A DNA stretch of 21,532 nucleotides, taken from assembly GCA_018897395.1 (NCBI GenBank), contig JAHIKV010000284.1, positions 1-21,532 on the forward strand, written 5' to 3'. This document shows positions 5,679-12,515 of this stretch, in pieces. Origin of the DNA: Planctomycetota bacterium. GTDB taxonomy: Bacteria; Planctomycetota; Planctomycetia; Pirellulales; Thermoguttaceae. Below the pieces are notes generated by a model. That model worked only from the letters and a program-made list of their open reading frames with translations, searched no databases and was not told the origin of the DNA. The position numbers and the translations under genes were made by a program. Within the stretch, counting starts at the first letter, position 1, and every line of letters starts with the position of its first letter.

Positions 5679-7682
5679 ATGAAATCACTGTTGGTTCGCG
5701 TTGGTGCGTTGGGTGGTTTATTCCTGCTGGGCTGGATCGCCATCGCGCAGGCCCAGCGCGGCGGAGCATTGGTGGAGGAACAATCCGCCGCCGGTTCGAC
5801 GGCCGTTGCTCTGGACTATTCGACGCCGGCGCCGGCTTCGCCCGAGCGGAACGAAAATCCGTTACGCGCGCCGGCAACGCAGCCGCCTTCGTCGGACATT
5901 CCGGACGCCGAACCGGGATTGATCCGTCCGACGGCCGATCCGTTTGGACTTCGCAACCGATATCCGGCGACGCCGACATCGGCCGAGGAACCCGTCTCGT
6001 CCGGGCCGGCCCTGGCGCCGGTCAATACCGTCCGTCCGGCCGAAGACCGATACTCTACTCCGCCGGCGGGAGATGCTCGGCTGGCCGACCGCGGCGGCGA
6101 TCGATATTCAATTCCCCCGGCCGCGGAGACTGCCGTTCCGGAAGACCGAGAGCCGGCGCCGTTTCGGGCCGATCCGTTCGCCGTGCCGGCCAATCCGACG
6201 CCGATCAGCGAAAGCGATCAAAACCCGGTGGGAATGTTGCCGCAGCGCGGCTTTGCCGACCAGACCCCATTGGCGAGCGAAGGGACCGGCCAACCGGGCG
6301 ATCCGCGGCTCGAAGGCATCCAAAGCCCGCAGTTGACGATCCAGAAATCGGTGCCGAAAGAGATACAAGTCGGCAAGCCGGCGGTCTTCCGCGTCGTGGT
6401 CCGCAACATCGGCCAGGTTCCCGCCTGCGAGGTAGAGATCCGCGACCAGGTGCCGAGGGGAACGCGGCTGTTGAACACGAAGCCGCAAGCGAAACGCGGC
6501 ACGCGAGGCGAGTTGGTCTGGACGCTGGGGACCATCCAGCCCGGCGAGGAATCGGTCGTCGAGATGCAGCTTATGCCCACGACCGAGGGCGAGATCGGCA
6601 GCGTGGCCACGGTCCACTTTGGCGCCGACGCGACTGCCCGGAGCATCGCCACCCGGCCGCTGTTGGCCATCGAGACCGCCGTGCCCTCGAAAGTGTTGAT
6701 CGGCGATCAGCTTACGCTTTCGATCGTGATTTCCAATCCTGGGACGGGCGTGGCGACCGGCGTGGTATTGGAGGAGCGCATTCCGGACGGTTTGCATCAT
6801 CCCGCCGGCAACGAGTTGGAATATACGGTGGGCGATCTGAAACCGGGCGAAAGCCGCAAGCTGGACCTGCCGCTGGTGGCCAATCGTCCCGGCCCGGCCG
6901 TCAACCTGCTGACCGCCCGAGGCGACGGCAATCTCCGCGTCGAGGACAAGCGTGAGTTGGAGGTTATCGCCCCGCAGTTGGACGTCGCCCTGAAAGGCCC
7001 GAAGCGTCGATACCTGGAACGTCAGGCCACGTATCAGTTGTCGGTGGCCAACCCCGGCACGGCGGCGGCCGAACAGGTCGAGTTGGTGGCCTCCTTGCCG
7101 GTCGGGCTGAAGTTCGTCAGCGCCAACAACGCCGGATACTACGAGGAGGCGACGCGCACCGTACATTGGCGGCTCGAAAAGCTCCCGGCCAAAGAGGTCG
7201 GCAGCGTCGAGTTGGTGACCTTGCCGGTCGAGGCCGGCCGGCACGCCATCCGGCTCCGCGGCACGGCGGACAAGGGACTGGTCGCGGAGAAGGACCAGCC
7301 GGTGCTGATCGAGGGCATCGCGGCGATACTCTTCCAAGTGGCCGACCGAATCGATCCGATCGGTTCGGGCAGCGAGACCACCTACGAAGTCCGTGTGGTT
7401 AATCAGGGATCGAAGGCGGCCACGAACGTGCAGCTTGCGGTTCTTTTACCGCCGGAGCTACAGCCGGTGGCCGCCGAAGGCCCCACCCGTCACGCCCTGG
7501 ACGGAAACCGGGTCTTCTTCGAGGGGCTTGCCCAACTGGCCCCCAAGGCCGAGACGGTCTACCGCGTCCGGGCGAAGGCCCTCCGCCCCGGCGACCTCCG
7601 CGTCCGCGTCCAACTGAAGACCGACGACATGCAAACCCCCGTGACCAAGGAAGAGAGCACGCGGGTGTATGCCGACGAATGA
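5679..7682 (+). CDS. Secreted protein with four DUF11-type Ig-like repeats
   Basis: From the ATG at 5679 (AAGGGG eight bases upstream) the 667-residue protein begins with a signal peptide, MKSLLVRVGALGG..., with likely cleavage after AQA near residue 25. A Pro-rich, low-complexity region (about 25-215) contains two near copies of DRYS(T/I)PPA. Four roughly 110-residue beta-sandwich repeats follow at about 217-323, 327-430, 432-545 and 547-667. Each has the DUF11 pattern: xVxVxNxGxxxAxxVxxxxxLPxGL, then a W/Y-T-G-x-L-x-P-G-E segment. Such repeats occur in large cell-surface or periplasmic proteins related to chlamydial OmcB. There is no lipobox, sortase motif or C-terminal membrane helix. Upstream in-frame ATGs would only precede the signal peptide. 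A structural envelope role is inferred. Confidence 0.87.
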   Translation: MKSLLVRVGALGGLFLLGWIAIAQAQRGGALVEEQSAAGSTAVALDYSTPAPASPERNENPLRAPATQPPSSDIPDAEPGLIRPTADPFGLRNRYPATPTSAEEPVSSGPALAPVNTVRPAEDRYSTPPAGDARLADRGGDRYSIPPAAETAVPEDREPAPFRADPFAVPANPTPISESDQNPVGMLPQRGFADQTPLASEGTGQPGDPRLEGIQSPQLTIQKSVPKEIQVGKPAVFRVVVRNIGQVPACEVEIRDQVPRGTRLLNTKPQAKRGTRGELVWTLGTIQPGEESVVEMQLMPTTEGEIGSVATVHFGADATARSIATRPLLAIETAVPSKVLIGDQLTLSIVISNPGTGVATGVVLEERIPDGLHHPAGNELEYTVGDLKPGESRKLDLPLVANRPGPAVNLLTARGDGNLRVEDKRELEVIAPQLDVALKGPKRRYLERQATYQLSVANPGTAAAEQVELVASLPVGLKFVSANNAGYYEEATRTVHWRLEKLPAKEVGSVELVTLPVEAGRHAIRLRGTADKGLVAEKDQPVLIEGIAAILFQVADRIDPIGSGSETTYEVRVVNQGSKAATNVQLAVLLPPELQPVAAEGPTRHALDGNRVFFEGLAQLAPKAETVYRVRAKALRPGDLRVRVQLKTDDMQTPVTKEESTRVYADE

Positions 7683-7687
7683 CGCCG

Positions 7688-8089
7688 CTATGCCAACAGC
7701 GCCCGAAAACCGGCTTGCTCGAAATGCCGATCGCCGGTGAGCGCTTCTCGAACACCGTGTTGGGTCATTACGACAAAAGAGACGCAGTCGGTCAATGACC
7801 AATCCTTGTCGCTTCGGGCGTTGTACAGTTCCATGCCCTGCTCAAACAGCGACAACGACGGAGGCACGATCACGCTCTGGGGATCGGACTTCAGATCGTT
7901 TACCACGCGCTGAAAGGCATGTCGGCGGGATGAATCACACAGCGCGTCGGCGAGTTCCGTCAGAACCCATGCCGTGGTAAGCAGTGCATCTTCGCGCGAA
8001 GCCGAAAACGCCATCGCTTTCTCGTGCGCCGCGTCCTTGGCGTTGAGAATCGCCAAAAAGTAGAACGTATCCGCGAAGACACGCTTCAT
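7688..8089 (-). CDS. vapC: PIN-domain ribonuclease toxin (VapC type)
   Basis: The 133-residue protein has the four acidic residues expected of a PIN nuclease: D7 (FADTFYFLAIL), E45 (TELADAL), D101 (SLTDCVSF) and D120 (LTGDRHF). VapC toxins cleave specific RNAs and stop growth until neutralised. The start is the ATG at 8089, which overlaps the stop of the antitoxin gene as ATGA, so translation is coupled; upstream codons in this frame belong to the antitoxin shadow. The gene is intact. Its 3' end lies only 5 bases from the convergent DUF11 gene, leaving no room for a terminator between them. Confidence 0.87.
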   Translation of the reverse strand: MKRVFADTFYFLAILNAKDAAHEKAMAFSASREDALLTTAWVLTELADALCDSSRRHAFQRVVNDLKSDPQSVIVPPSLSLFEQGMELYNARSDKDWSLTDCVSFVVMTQHGVREALTGDRHFEQAGFRALLA

Positions 8090-8298
8090 TGCTTGGGTGT
8101 CCCGTGGATGTAGTGATCGTGGTTTTCCGCCATGTCTTGCGGCAAGTCTGAAACGCAGCCGATCACGTCGCCGAATCGTTCGGCAAGCGTAGGCCGACAT
8201 TGCGGCAACGGTTCCACTCGCACTTCAGTGCCATCCGTCAACGCGACTTGTTCGTCAAACACAACCAAGCCGTTTTCGATGTGACCGCGGTAAGTCAT
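8086..8298 (-). CDS. Antitoxin of the VapC pair
   Basis: The 70-residue protein starts MTYRGHIENGLVVFDEQVALTDGTEVRVEPL. This N-terminal beta segment (x-NGxxxx-D-xVxLxxGTxVxVxx) resembles the AF2212/DUF104-type antitoxins found beside VapC. The acidic, flexible C-terminus (about 40-70) would wrap the toxin. It precedes the toxin with a 4-base ATGA overlap, the usual type II toxin-antitoxin layout. A strong purine-rich ribosome binding site (AAGGAGGGAGG on the minus strand) precedes the ATG at 8298. The family assignment comes from residue pattern and context, not a database match. Confidence 0.78.
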   Translation of the reverse strand: MTYRGHIENGLVVFDEQVALTDGTEVRVEPLPQCRPTLAERFGDVIGCVSDLPQDMAENHDHYIHGTPKQ

Positions 8299-8327
8299 GG
8301 CAAACCTCCCTCCTTTTCCCTAATAGC

Positions 8328-8356
8328 AGTGTACCTCCGGACATCGAATAGGTCAA
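8328..8356 (-). promoter_or_regulatory. Promoter of the toxin-antitoxin operon
   Basis: Read leftward, TTGACC (complement 8351-8356) and TACACT (complement 8328-8333) are separated by exactly 17 bp. The -35 matches at 5/6 positions and the -10 at 4/6. Transcription would start near 8321, about 22 bases before the antitoxin ATG, with the ribosome binding site in between. Confidence 0.6.
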
Positions 8357-8382
8357 TGTTCTTGAGAAAAGTTGCAGGCATC

Positions 8383-9390
8383 CTATTTCTCCAGAAGCTC
8401 TTTCCATCTCCGCGACTGAAAGACTTCCTCTTTTCCGTCGACCACGCGGACGATCAGCGCCGCCGCGCCGGGCGTGTTTTCGATCAGTCGCAGGCCCTTC
8501 TCCGGCCCAAGTACCGCGACGGCCGACGATAGACCGTCGGCGCTCATGCCGTCCGGGCCGACGACCGTCACGCTCATCCGGCCGGTCAGCGCCAGACAAT
8601 CGCGCGGGTCGATCAGGTGCGAGTAGCGAACGCCGCCGATGACGACGTGTTGCCACAGATCGCCGGACGTTGAAACCGAACGATTGGAAAGCTGCAAGTA
8701 TTGGCGCGGCGGCTTGCCGGCGTCGGGCGGTGCGACGCCGATCCGCCAGCCGGTCCGCTCGGGCGGCGGATCGCCCAGGCCGAGGTTGCCGCCCGCGTCG
8801 ATCATCATCCGCTTCACGCCGTACTTCCGCAGCGCCTTCATCGCCTCGTCGACCGCGTAGCCCTTGGCGATGCCACCGAGATCGAGCCGCATTTTCGGCC
8901 GCAGCAGTTCGACCGCCTGCCGATCCGCGTGCAATCGCATTAGCCGGTATCCGACCTTTACACGCGCGGAGGCCAGCGATCGAGTCGAGGGGAGTTCCTT
9001 CGTGTGCCGGGCGCTGCGCCAGAGTCGAACCACCGGACCGACGGTAACGTCGAATGCCCCTTCCGATCGCTCGGCGAGGTTTTGGGCGTTCGACAGCACT
9101 CGCCACAGATCGTCGCTGACGCGGACGGCTTTCCCCTCGGAGGAACTATCGCAAAGCCGCCGCAGTTCACTTTGCGGATTGTAGCCGCTGAGCATGGCGT
9201 TTAGTTCGTGGAACCGATCGAACGCGGCCCGAGCGGCCTCACTGGCGATTTTCTCGTCGGCCGTATATAATACAATTTTGATCGGCACGGCCATTTCAAC
9301 TTGCGTGAACTCGAATCGCTCGATCGCCGCGGCGCGCGGGATGGCCGTCAGCCCCATGCCAAACAGAGCCGCCACAATTATCCTGCCCAT
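8383..9390 (-). CDS. apbE: ApbE-family FAD:protein FMN transferase
   Basis: From the ATG at 9390, with AAAGGA six bases upstream, the 335-residue protein begins with a signal peptide (MGRIIVAALFGMGLTAIPRAAA) and carries the ApbE motifs in order: SGYNPQSEL, GAFDVTVGPV, LDLGGIAKGYAVDEA (about 170-183), IDAGGNL (about 198), SVSTSGD (238-244), SHLIDPR and SADGLSSAVAVLG, whose Asp is the usual metal ligand. ApbE enzymes work outside the cytoplasm, moving FMN from FAD onto a threonine of target proteins such as RnfG/NqrC or other flavinylated redox proteins. No target with an obvious flavinylation motif is encoded nearby. It is divergent from the SUMF1 lipoprotein gene, with a 28-bp inverted repeat between them. 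Confidence 0.93.
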   Translation of the reverse strand: MGRIIVAALFGMGLTAIPRAAAIERFEFTQVEMAVPIKIVLYTADEKIASEAARAAFDRFHELNAMLSGYNPQSELRRLCDSSSEGKAVRVSDDLWRVLSNAQNLAERSEGAFDVTVGPVVRLWRSARHTKELPSTRSLASARVKVGYRLMRLHADRQAVELLRPKMRLDLGGIAKGYAVDEAMKALRKYGVKRMMIDAGGNLGLGDPPPERTGWRIGVAPPDAGKPPRQYLQLSNRSVSTSGDLWQHVVIGGVRYSHLIDPRDCLALTGRMSVTVVGPDGMSADGLSSAVAVLGPEKGLRLIENTPGAAALIVRVVDGKEEVFQSRRWKELLEK

Positions 9391-9424
9391 TAGGGTCCTT
9401 TCCGTATGTATAAAGCCGCGCTGT

Positions 9425-9452
9425 GTTGGTCGCGCCCCGAATCGCGACCAAC
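9425..9452. promoter_or_regulatory. Inverted repeat in the apbE / lipoprotein divergent promoter region
   Basis: Perfect 10-bp arms GTTGGTCGCG and CGCGACCAAC enclose an 8-base spacer, in the 102-base gap between the divergent starts at 9390 and 9493. The geometry fits an operator for a dimeric repressor or activator controlling both genes. A transcript hairpin is the alternative. Confidence 0.4.
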
Positions 9453-9492
9453 GGTCGCGGATGTATGACTTCTCCAAAGGAGTGTATTGTCA

Positions 9493-10815
9493 ATGAATAG
9501 AGTAATCTGTCGACGTAGTGGTTTGCAACTGCCTCTTGGAATTCTTACCGTGCTGATTCTAGCAGCGATTGTGGGCTGCCGGCCGAGCGCTACAAAGCAG
9601 GAGCCCGCGGCGGAAAGTTCTACGCCCGAACAATCCGCGGCTGCCGACCAGTCCGCCGAAGATACTCCCGTGAAGGAATTGCCCTCGACGCCCGCCGAGG
9701 AACCAAAGCCCGAGCCGACAGCCGAGGAACCAAAGCCCGAGCCGACAGCCGAGGAGCCGGAGACGACGGATCCGACTTTGGAGGTGGCCGTCAAGCACAT
9801 GCCCAAGCCGGTCGAAAACCCGGCCGCCGATGCCAAGACGGAAAAGGACATGAAGCCCTATGCCGAAAAGGTCGTCGGCACGGACGTGAAGTTCGAGATG
9901 GTTCCGATCCCCGGCGGCGTGTTCAAGATGGGCAGCCCGGCCGACGAAGAAGGCCAAAAAGACGACGAAGGGCCGCAAGTCGAGGTGAAGATCGAGCCGT
10001 TCTGGATGGGCAAGTGCGAGGTCACCTGGAACGAATTTGAATTGTGGGGGCTGGGGTTGGACAAGCAGCGGCGCGAGGCCAAGCGGAACAACGCGGCGCC
10101 CAGCGTGTGGGACAAAAACGCCGACGCCCTGGCCATCCCCACCAAGCCCTATTCCGACATGACCTTCGGCATGGGCAAGGAAGGCTATCCGGCGATCTGC
10201 ATGACTCAATTCGCCGCCAAGATGTATTGCAAGTGGCTCTCGGCCAAGACCGGACGTTACTACCGCCTGCCGACCGAGGCCGAGTGGGAATACGCCTGCC
10301 GGGCGGGAACGACGGGGCCTTACTCCTTCGGCGACGATCCAGAAAAATTAGACGACTACACCTGGTACGCCGACAATAGCGAGGAGCAGTATCACAAGGT
10401 CGGCCGGAAGAAGCCGAACCCCTGGGGACTGCACGACATGCACGGCAACGTCTGCGAATGGTGCTTGGACGAGTACGTCGCCGACCGCTACAAGCAACTC
10501 GACGGCAAGCCGGTCGAAGGCCCGTTGAACATCGTCACCAAGATGTATCCGCAGGTGGTCCGCGGCGGGGCGTGGACCGACGAGGCGGCCTTGTTGCGCA
10601 GCGCGGCGCGCCGCGGCTCGAACCCTGATTGGAGGGCCCAAGACCCGCAAATTCCGCAGAGCATCTGGTATCACACCGACGCCGATTTCGTCGGTTTCCG
10701 CGTGGTCCGGCCGCTGCGCGTGCCGACGGCGGAAGAGGCCGCTCGATATGAAGTCACCGAGTTCGAGAAGGAAGAGTATCTCGACTACCAGGAAGTCCAG
10801 GCGGGAAAACAGTAG
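9493..10815 (+). CDS. SUMF1/FGE-like domain lipoprotein, probably not an active FGE
   Basis: Translation starts at ATG 9493, 10 bases after AAGGAG. The 440-residue product has a lipoprotein signal ending AAIVGC (Cys29), then an acidic Glu/Pro/Thr linker (about 30-100) with EEPKPEPTA twice in tandem from a 27-bp duplication. A SUMF1/formylglycine-generating-enzyme fold follows: FEMVPIPGGVFKMGS, KCEVTWNEF, YRLPTEAEWEYACRAGT, GLHDMHGNVCEWCLDEY, VVRGGAW, VGFRVVRPL. The catalytic cysteine pair of true FGEs is expected in the segment that here reads RSAARRGSNPDWRAQD, without Cys, so the protein more likely binds or scaffolds than oxidises sulfatases. A lipid anchor at a membrane facing the periplasm is inferred. 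Confidence 0.88.
   Translation: MNRVICRRSGLQLPLGILTVLILAAIVGCRPSATKQEPAAESSTPEQSAAADQSAEDTPVKELPSTPAEEPKPEPTAEEPKPEPTAEEPETTDPTLEVAVKHMPKPVENPAADAKTEKDMKPYAEKVVGTDVKFEMVPIPGGVFKMGSPADEEGQKDDEGPQVEVKIEPFWMGKCEVTWNEFELWGLGLDKQRREAKRNNAAPSVWDKNADALAIPTKPYSDMTFGMGKEGYPAICMTQFAAKMYCKWLSAKTGRYYRLPTEAEWEYACRAGTTGPYSFGDDPEKLDDYTWYADNSEEQYHKVGRKKPNPWGLHDMHGNVCEWCLDEYVADRYKQLDGKPVEGPLNIVTKMYPQVVRGGAWTDEAALLRSAARRGSNPDWRAQDPQIPQSIWYHTDADFVGFRVVRPLRVPTAEEAARYEVTEFEKEEYLDYQEVQAGKQ
9697..9750 (+). repeat. Two tandem 27-bp units in the lipoprotein linker
   Basis: Two identical 27-bp copies encode EEPKPEPTA twice, and a third partial copy starts at 9751. The period is a multiple of three, so the linker can lengthen or shorten without breaking the frame. 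Confidence 0.85.
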
Positions 10816-10816
10816 A

Positions 10817-10855
10817 GGGGAGAGGGGAAAGGGGAGGGCCGCTTGCGGTTTCGCA
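10817..10855. repeat. Heptamer array (GGGGAGA)3 with 18-bp tail
   Basis: Units GGGGAGA, GGGGAAA, GGGGAGG (10817-10837) start 2 bases after the lipoprotein stop codon. The tail GCCGCTTGCGGTTTCGCA (10838-10855) follows at once. The same array-plus-tail arrangement occurs at 10985-11037, and the tail again at 21247-21264. Confidence 0.8.
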
Positions 10856-10874
10856 ACGATTTACCAATTTCCTG

Positions 10875-10982
10875 GTTCCCACGCTCTGCGTGGGAACCCC
10901 CTTGTTCCGACGCTCCGCGTCGGTGGCGAGGGGCGACGCAGAGCGTCGCGGGCAGTGCGTTCCCACGGAGGACCGTGGGAAC
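10875..10982. repeat. Composite four-hairpin repeat element
   Basis: Four consecutive palindromes: GTTCCCACGC-TCT-GCGTGGGAAC (10875-10897), CCGACGCTCCGCGTCGG (10907-10923), GCGACGCAGAGCGTCGC (10933-10949) and GTTCCCACGG-AGGA-CCGTGGGAAC (10959-10982). Hairpins 1-2 read TC(T/C) in the loop and hairpins 3-4 read (A/G)GA, so the element is also an inverted repeat as a whole. It lies in the spacer between the SUMF1 lipoprotein and the oxidoreductase. Matching composites are at 17067-17193 and 18300-18413. Confidence 0.85.
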
Positions 10983-10984
10983 GA

Positions 10985-11037
10985 GGGGAGAGGGGGGAGG
11001 GGGGAGGGGAGAGAGAAGGGCCGCTCGCGGTTTCGCA
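10985..11037. repeat. Second heptamer array (GGGGAGA)n with 18-bp tail
   Basis: Units GGGGAGA, GGGGGGA, GGGGGGA, GGGGAGA, GAGAAGG (10985-11019) are followed by GCCGCTCGCGGTTTCGCA (11020-11037), one base different from the tail at 10838. With the first copy it brackets the composite hairpin element, filling the spacer before the ATG at 11075. Confidence 0.8.
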
Positions 11038-11074
11038 ATGATTTTCCAACAACACCAGTTTTTCAGGAGCCTCA

Positions 11075-12346
11075 ATGATGACCGACACGAACAACCCGTC
11101 CCGTCGTGATTTTCTGAAAGGAACCACGGTCGCCGCGGCCGGCGTTACCTTGGCCGGCGGTTGGAACGTCGCGCGGATGGCCCACGCCTCGGTAGACGAT
11201 CGGTTGAAGATCGCCCTGATCGGTTGCGGCGGGCGCGGCACCGGAGCGGTGAAAAACTGCCTCCAGTCGTGCGAAAACGTCAAACTGATCGCCGTGGCCG
11301 ACGCCTTCGAGAACAATGCGAAGATGAGTCTGAAGCAATTGCGGAAGATCGAGGAAATCGCCCCCAAAATCGACGTCCCGCCGGAGCGAGTGTTCGTCGG
11401 TTTCGACGCCTACCGTCAGGCCATAGACGCCGGGCCGGACGTCGTCCTGCTGGCCACCCCGCCGGGATTCCGGCCGATGCACTACGCCGCGGCCGTCGGG
11501 GCGGGCAAACACGTCTTCATGGAGAAACCCTGCTGCGTCGACGCCCCAGGGTTCCGCTCCTTCATGGAAACCAACAAGCTGGCCGACCAGCAGGACCTGA
11601 AAGTGGTCGTCGGCCTGCAACGCCGGCACAGCGACGAGTTCCTCGGCAAGGTTAAGGACATTCAAGACGGATCGCTGGGTGATTTGACCCTGATGCGGGC
11701 GTATTGGAACGGCGGCCCAATATGGATTCGCCGCCGCAAGCCGGAGCAAACCGAAATGGAATACCAGATGCGCAACTGGTATCACTTCGTCTGGCTTTGC
11801 GGCGACCACGTCCTCGAGCAGCACGTCCACAACCTCGACGTCTGCAATTGGGTCAAGGGCGAACACCCCGTCGAGGCCAACGGCATGGGGAGTTGCCACG
11901 TTCGGGACAACCGCGGCGTCGGCCAGATTTACGACAACCATTTCGTCGAGTTCACCTACAAGGACGGAACGAAGATGTACAGTCAGTGCCGCCAGCAGCC
12001 GAACACCTGGAACAGCGTCACCCAGTTTATCCACGGAGTGAAAGGCTCGATGGAGCTGCCCGGCCACGGCCAAGACGGCTACGATCGGGAGCACGTCGCG
12101 CTGATCGACGCCATCCGCAACGGCACGAAACTGAACGACGGCTGGCACGGGGCGACCAGCAGTTTCACGGCGGTGTTGGGCCGGATGGCGACCTATTCCG
12201 GCCAGTCGGTCAAGTGGGACGAGGCCGTCGCCAAGGGGCCGAGCGAGATGCCCGAGCGGTACGCCTTCGACGCCGATCCTCCGGCGATGCCCGACGCGGA
12301 CGGCAACTATCCGATGCCCGTCCCCGGCGTTTACAAGCCGTACTGA
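11075..12346 (+). CDS. TAT-exported Gfo/Idh/MocA-family oxidoreductase
   Basis: The 423-residue protein starts with a twin-arginine signal (SRRDFLKG at 9-16, then a hydrophobic AAAGVTLAGG run), so it is probably folded with its cofactor and exported. The Rossmann nucleotide-binding motif LKIALIGCGGRGTGAV is at 44-59, and the family EKP signature is in GKHVFMEKPCCVD (150-152). A C-terminal alpha/beta substrate domain follows, with DHVLEQHVHNLDVCNW as the probable catalytic-His region. Family members oxidise, reduce or epimerise sugars and inositols with NAD(P); the substrate cannot be named. AGGAG lies 6 bases before the ATG; a second ATG follows directly. The next genes downstream are a convergent sugar isomerase and kinase, in keeping with carbohydrate use. 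Confidence 0.9.
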   Translation: MMTDTNNPSRRDFLKGTTVAAAGVTLAGGWNVARMAHASVDDRLKIALIGCGGRGTGAVKNCLQSCENVKLIAVADAFENNAKMSLKQLRKIEEIAPKIDVPPERVFVGFDAYRQAIDAGPDVVLLATPPGFRPMHYAAAVGAGKHVFMEKPCCVDAPGFRSFMETNKLADQQDLKVVVGLQRRHSDEFLGKVKDIQDGSLGDLTLMRAYWNGGPIWIRRRKPEQTEMEYQMRNWYHFVWLCGDHVLEQHVHNLDVCNWVKGEHPVEANGMGSCHVRDNRGVGQIYDNHFVEFTYKDGTKMYSQCRQQPNTWNSVTQFIHGVKGSMELPGHGQDGYDREHVALIDAIRNGTKLNDGWHGATSSFTAVLGRMATYSGQSVKWDEAVAKGPSEMPERYAFDADPPAMPDADGNYPMPVPGVYKPY

Positions 12347-12364
12347 GTCGGCAATTTTCCTCTC

Positions 12365-12387
12365 GTTCCCACGCTCTGCGTGGGAAC
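12365..12387. repeat. Single GTTCCCACGC-type palindrome
   Basis: GTTCCCACGC-TCT-GCGTGGGAAC is a solitary first-hairpin copy of the family, 18 bases beyond the oxidoreductase stop. It may serve as a hairpin at the 3' end of that transcript. Confidence 0.8.
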
Positions 12388-12388
12388 G

Positions 12389-12475
12389 CACGGCCGGCAA
12401 GTAGTAGGCCGGGTTGCAACCCGGCGAACAATCTGCCGGGTCACGACCCGGCCTACCTACTTCACGGCCGGCAAG
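12389..12475. repeat. GTAGGCCGGG inverted-repeat element flanked by 13-bp direct repeats
   Basis: Arms GTAGGCCGGG (12404-12413) and CCCGGCCTAC (12447-12456) extend outward to nearly 17 bp with one bulge. They enclose GGGTTGCAACCC and GGGTCACGACCC palindromic cores. The whole is bracketed by exact direct copies of CACGGCCGGCAAG at 12389-12401 and 12463-12475. It lies between the convergent oxidoreductase and kinase genes. Shorter relatives occur at 1748-1763 and 1907-1929. Confidence 0.75.
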
Positions 12476-12515
12476 CCCGCCCGCTACACGGAACAAGTTT
12501 TGCAAGAAGCGAAAA

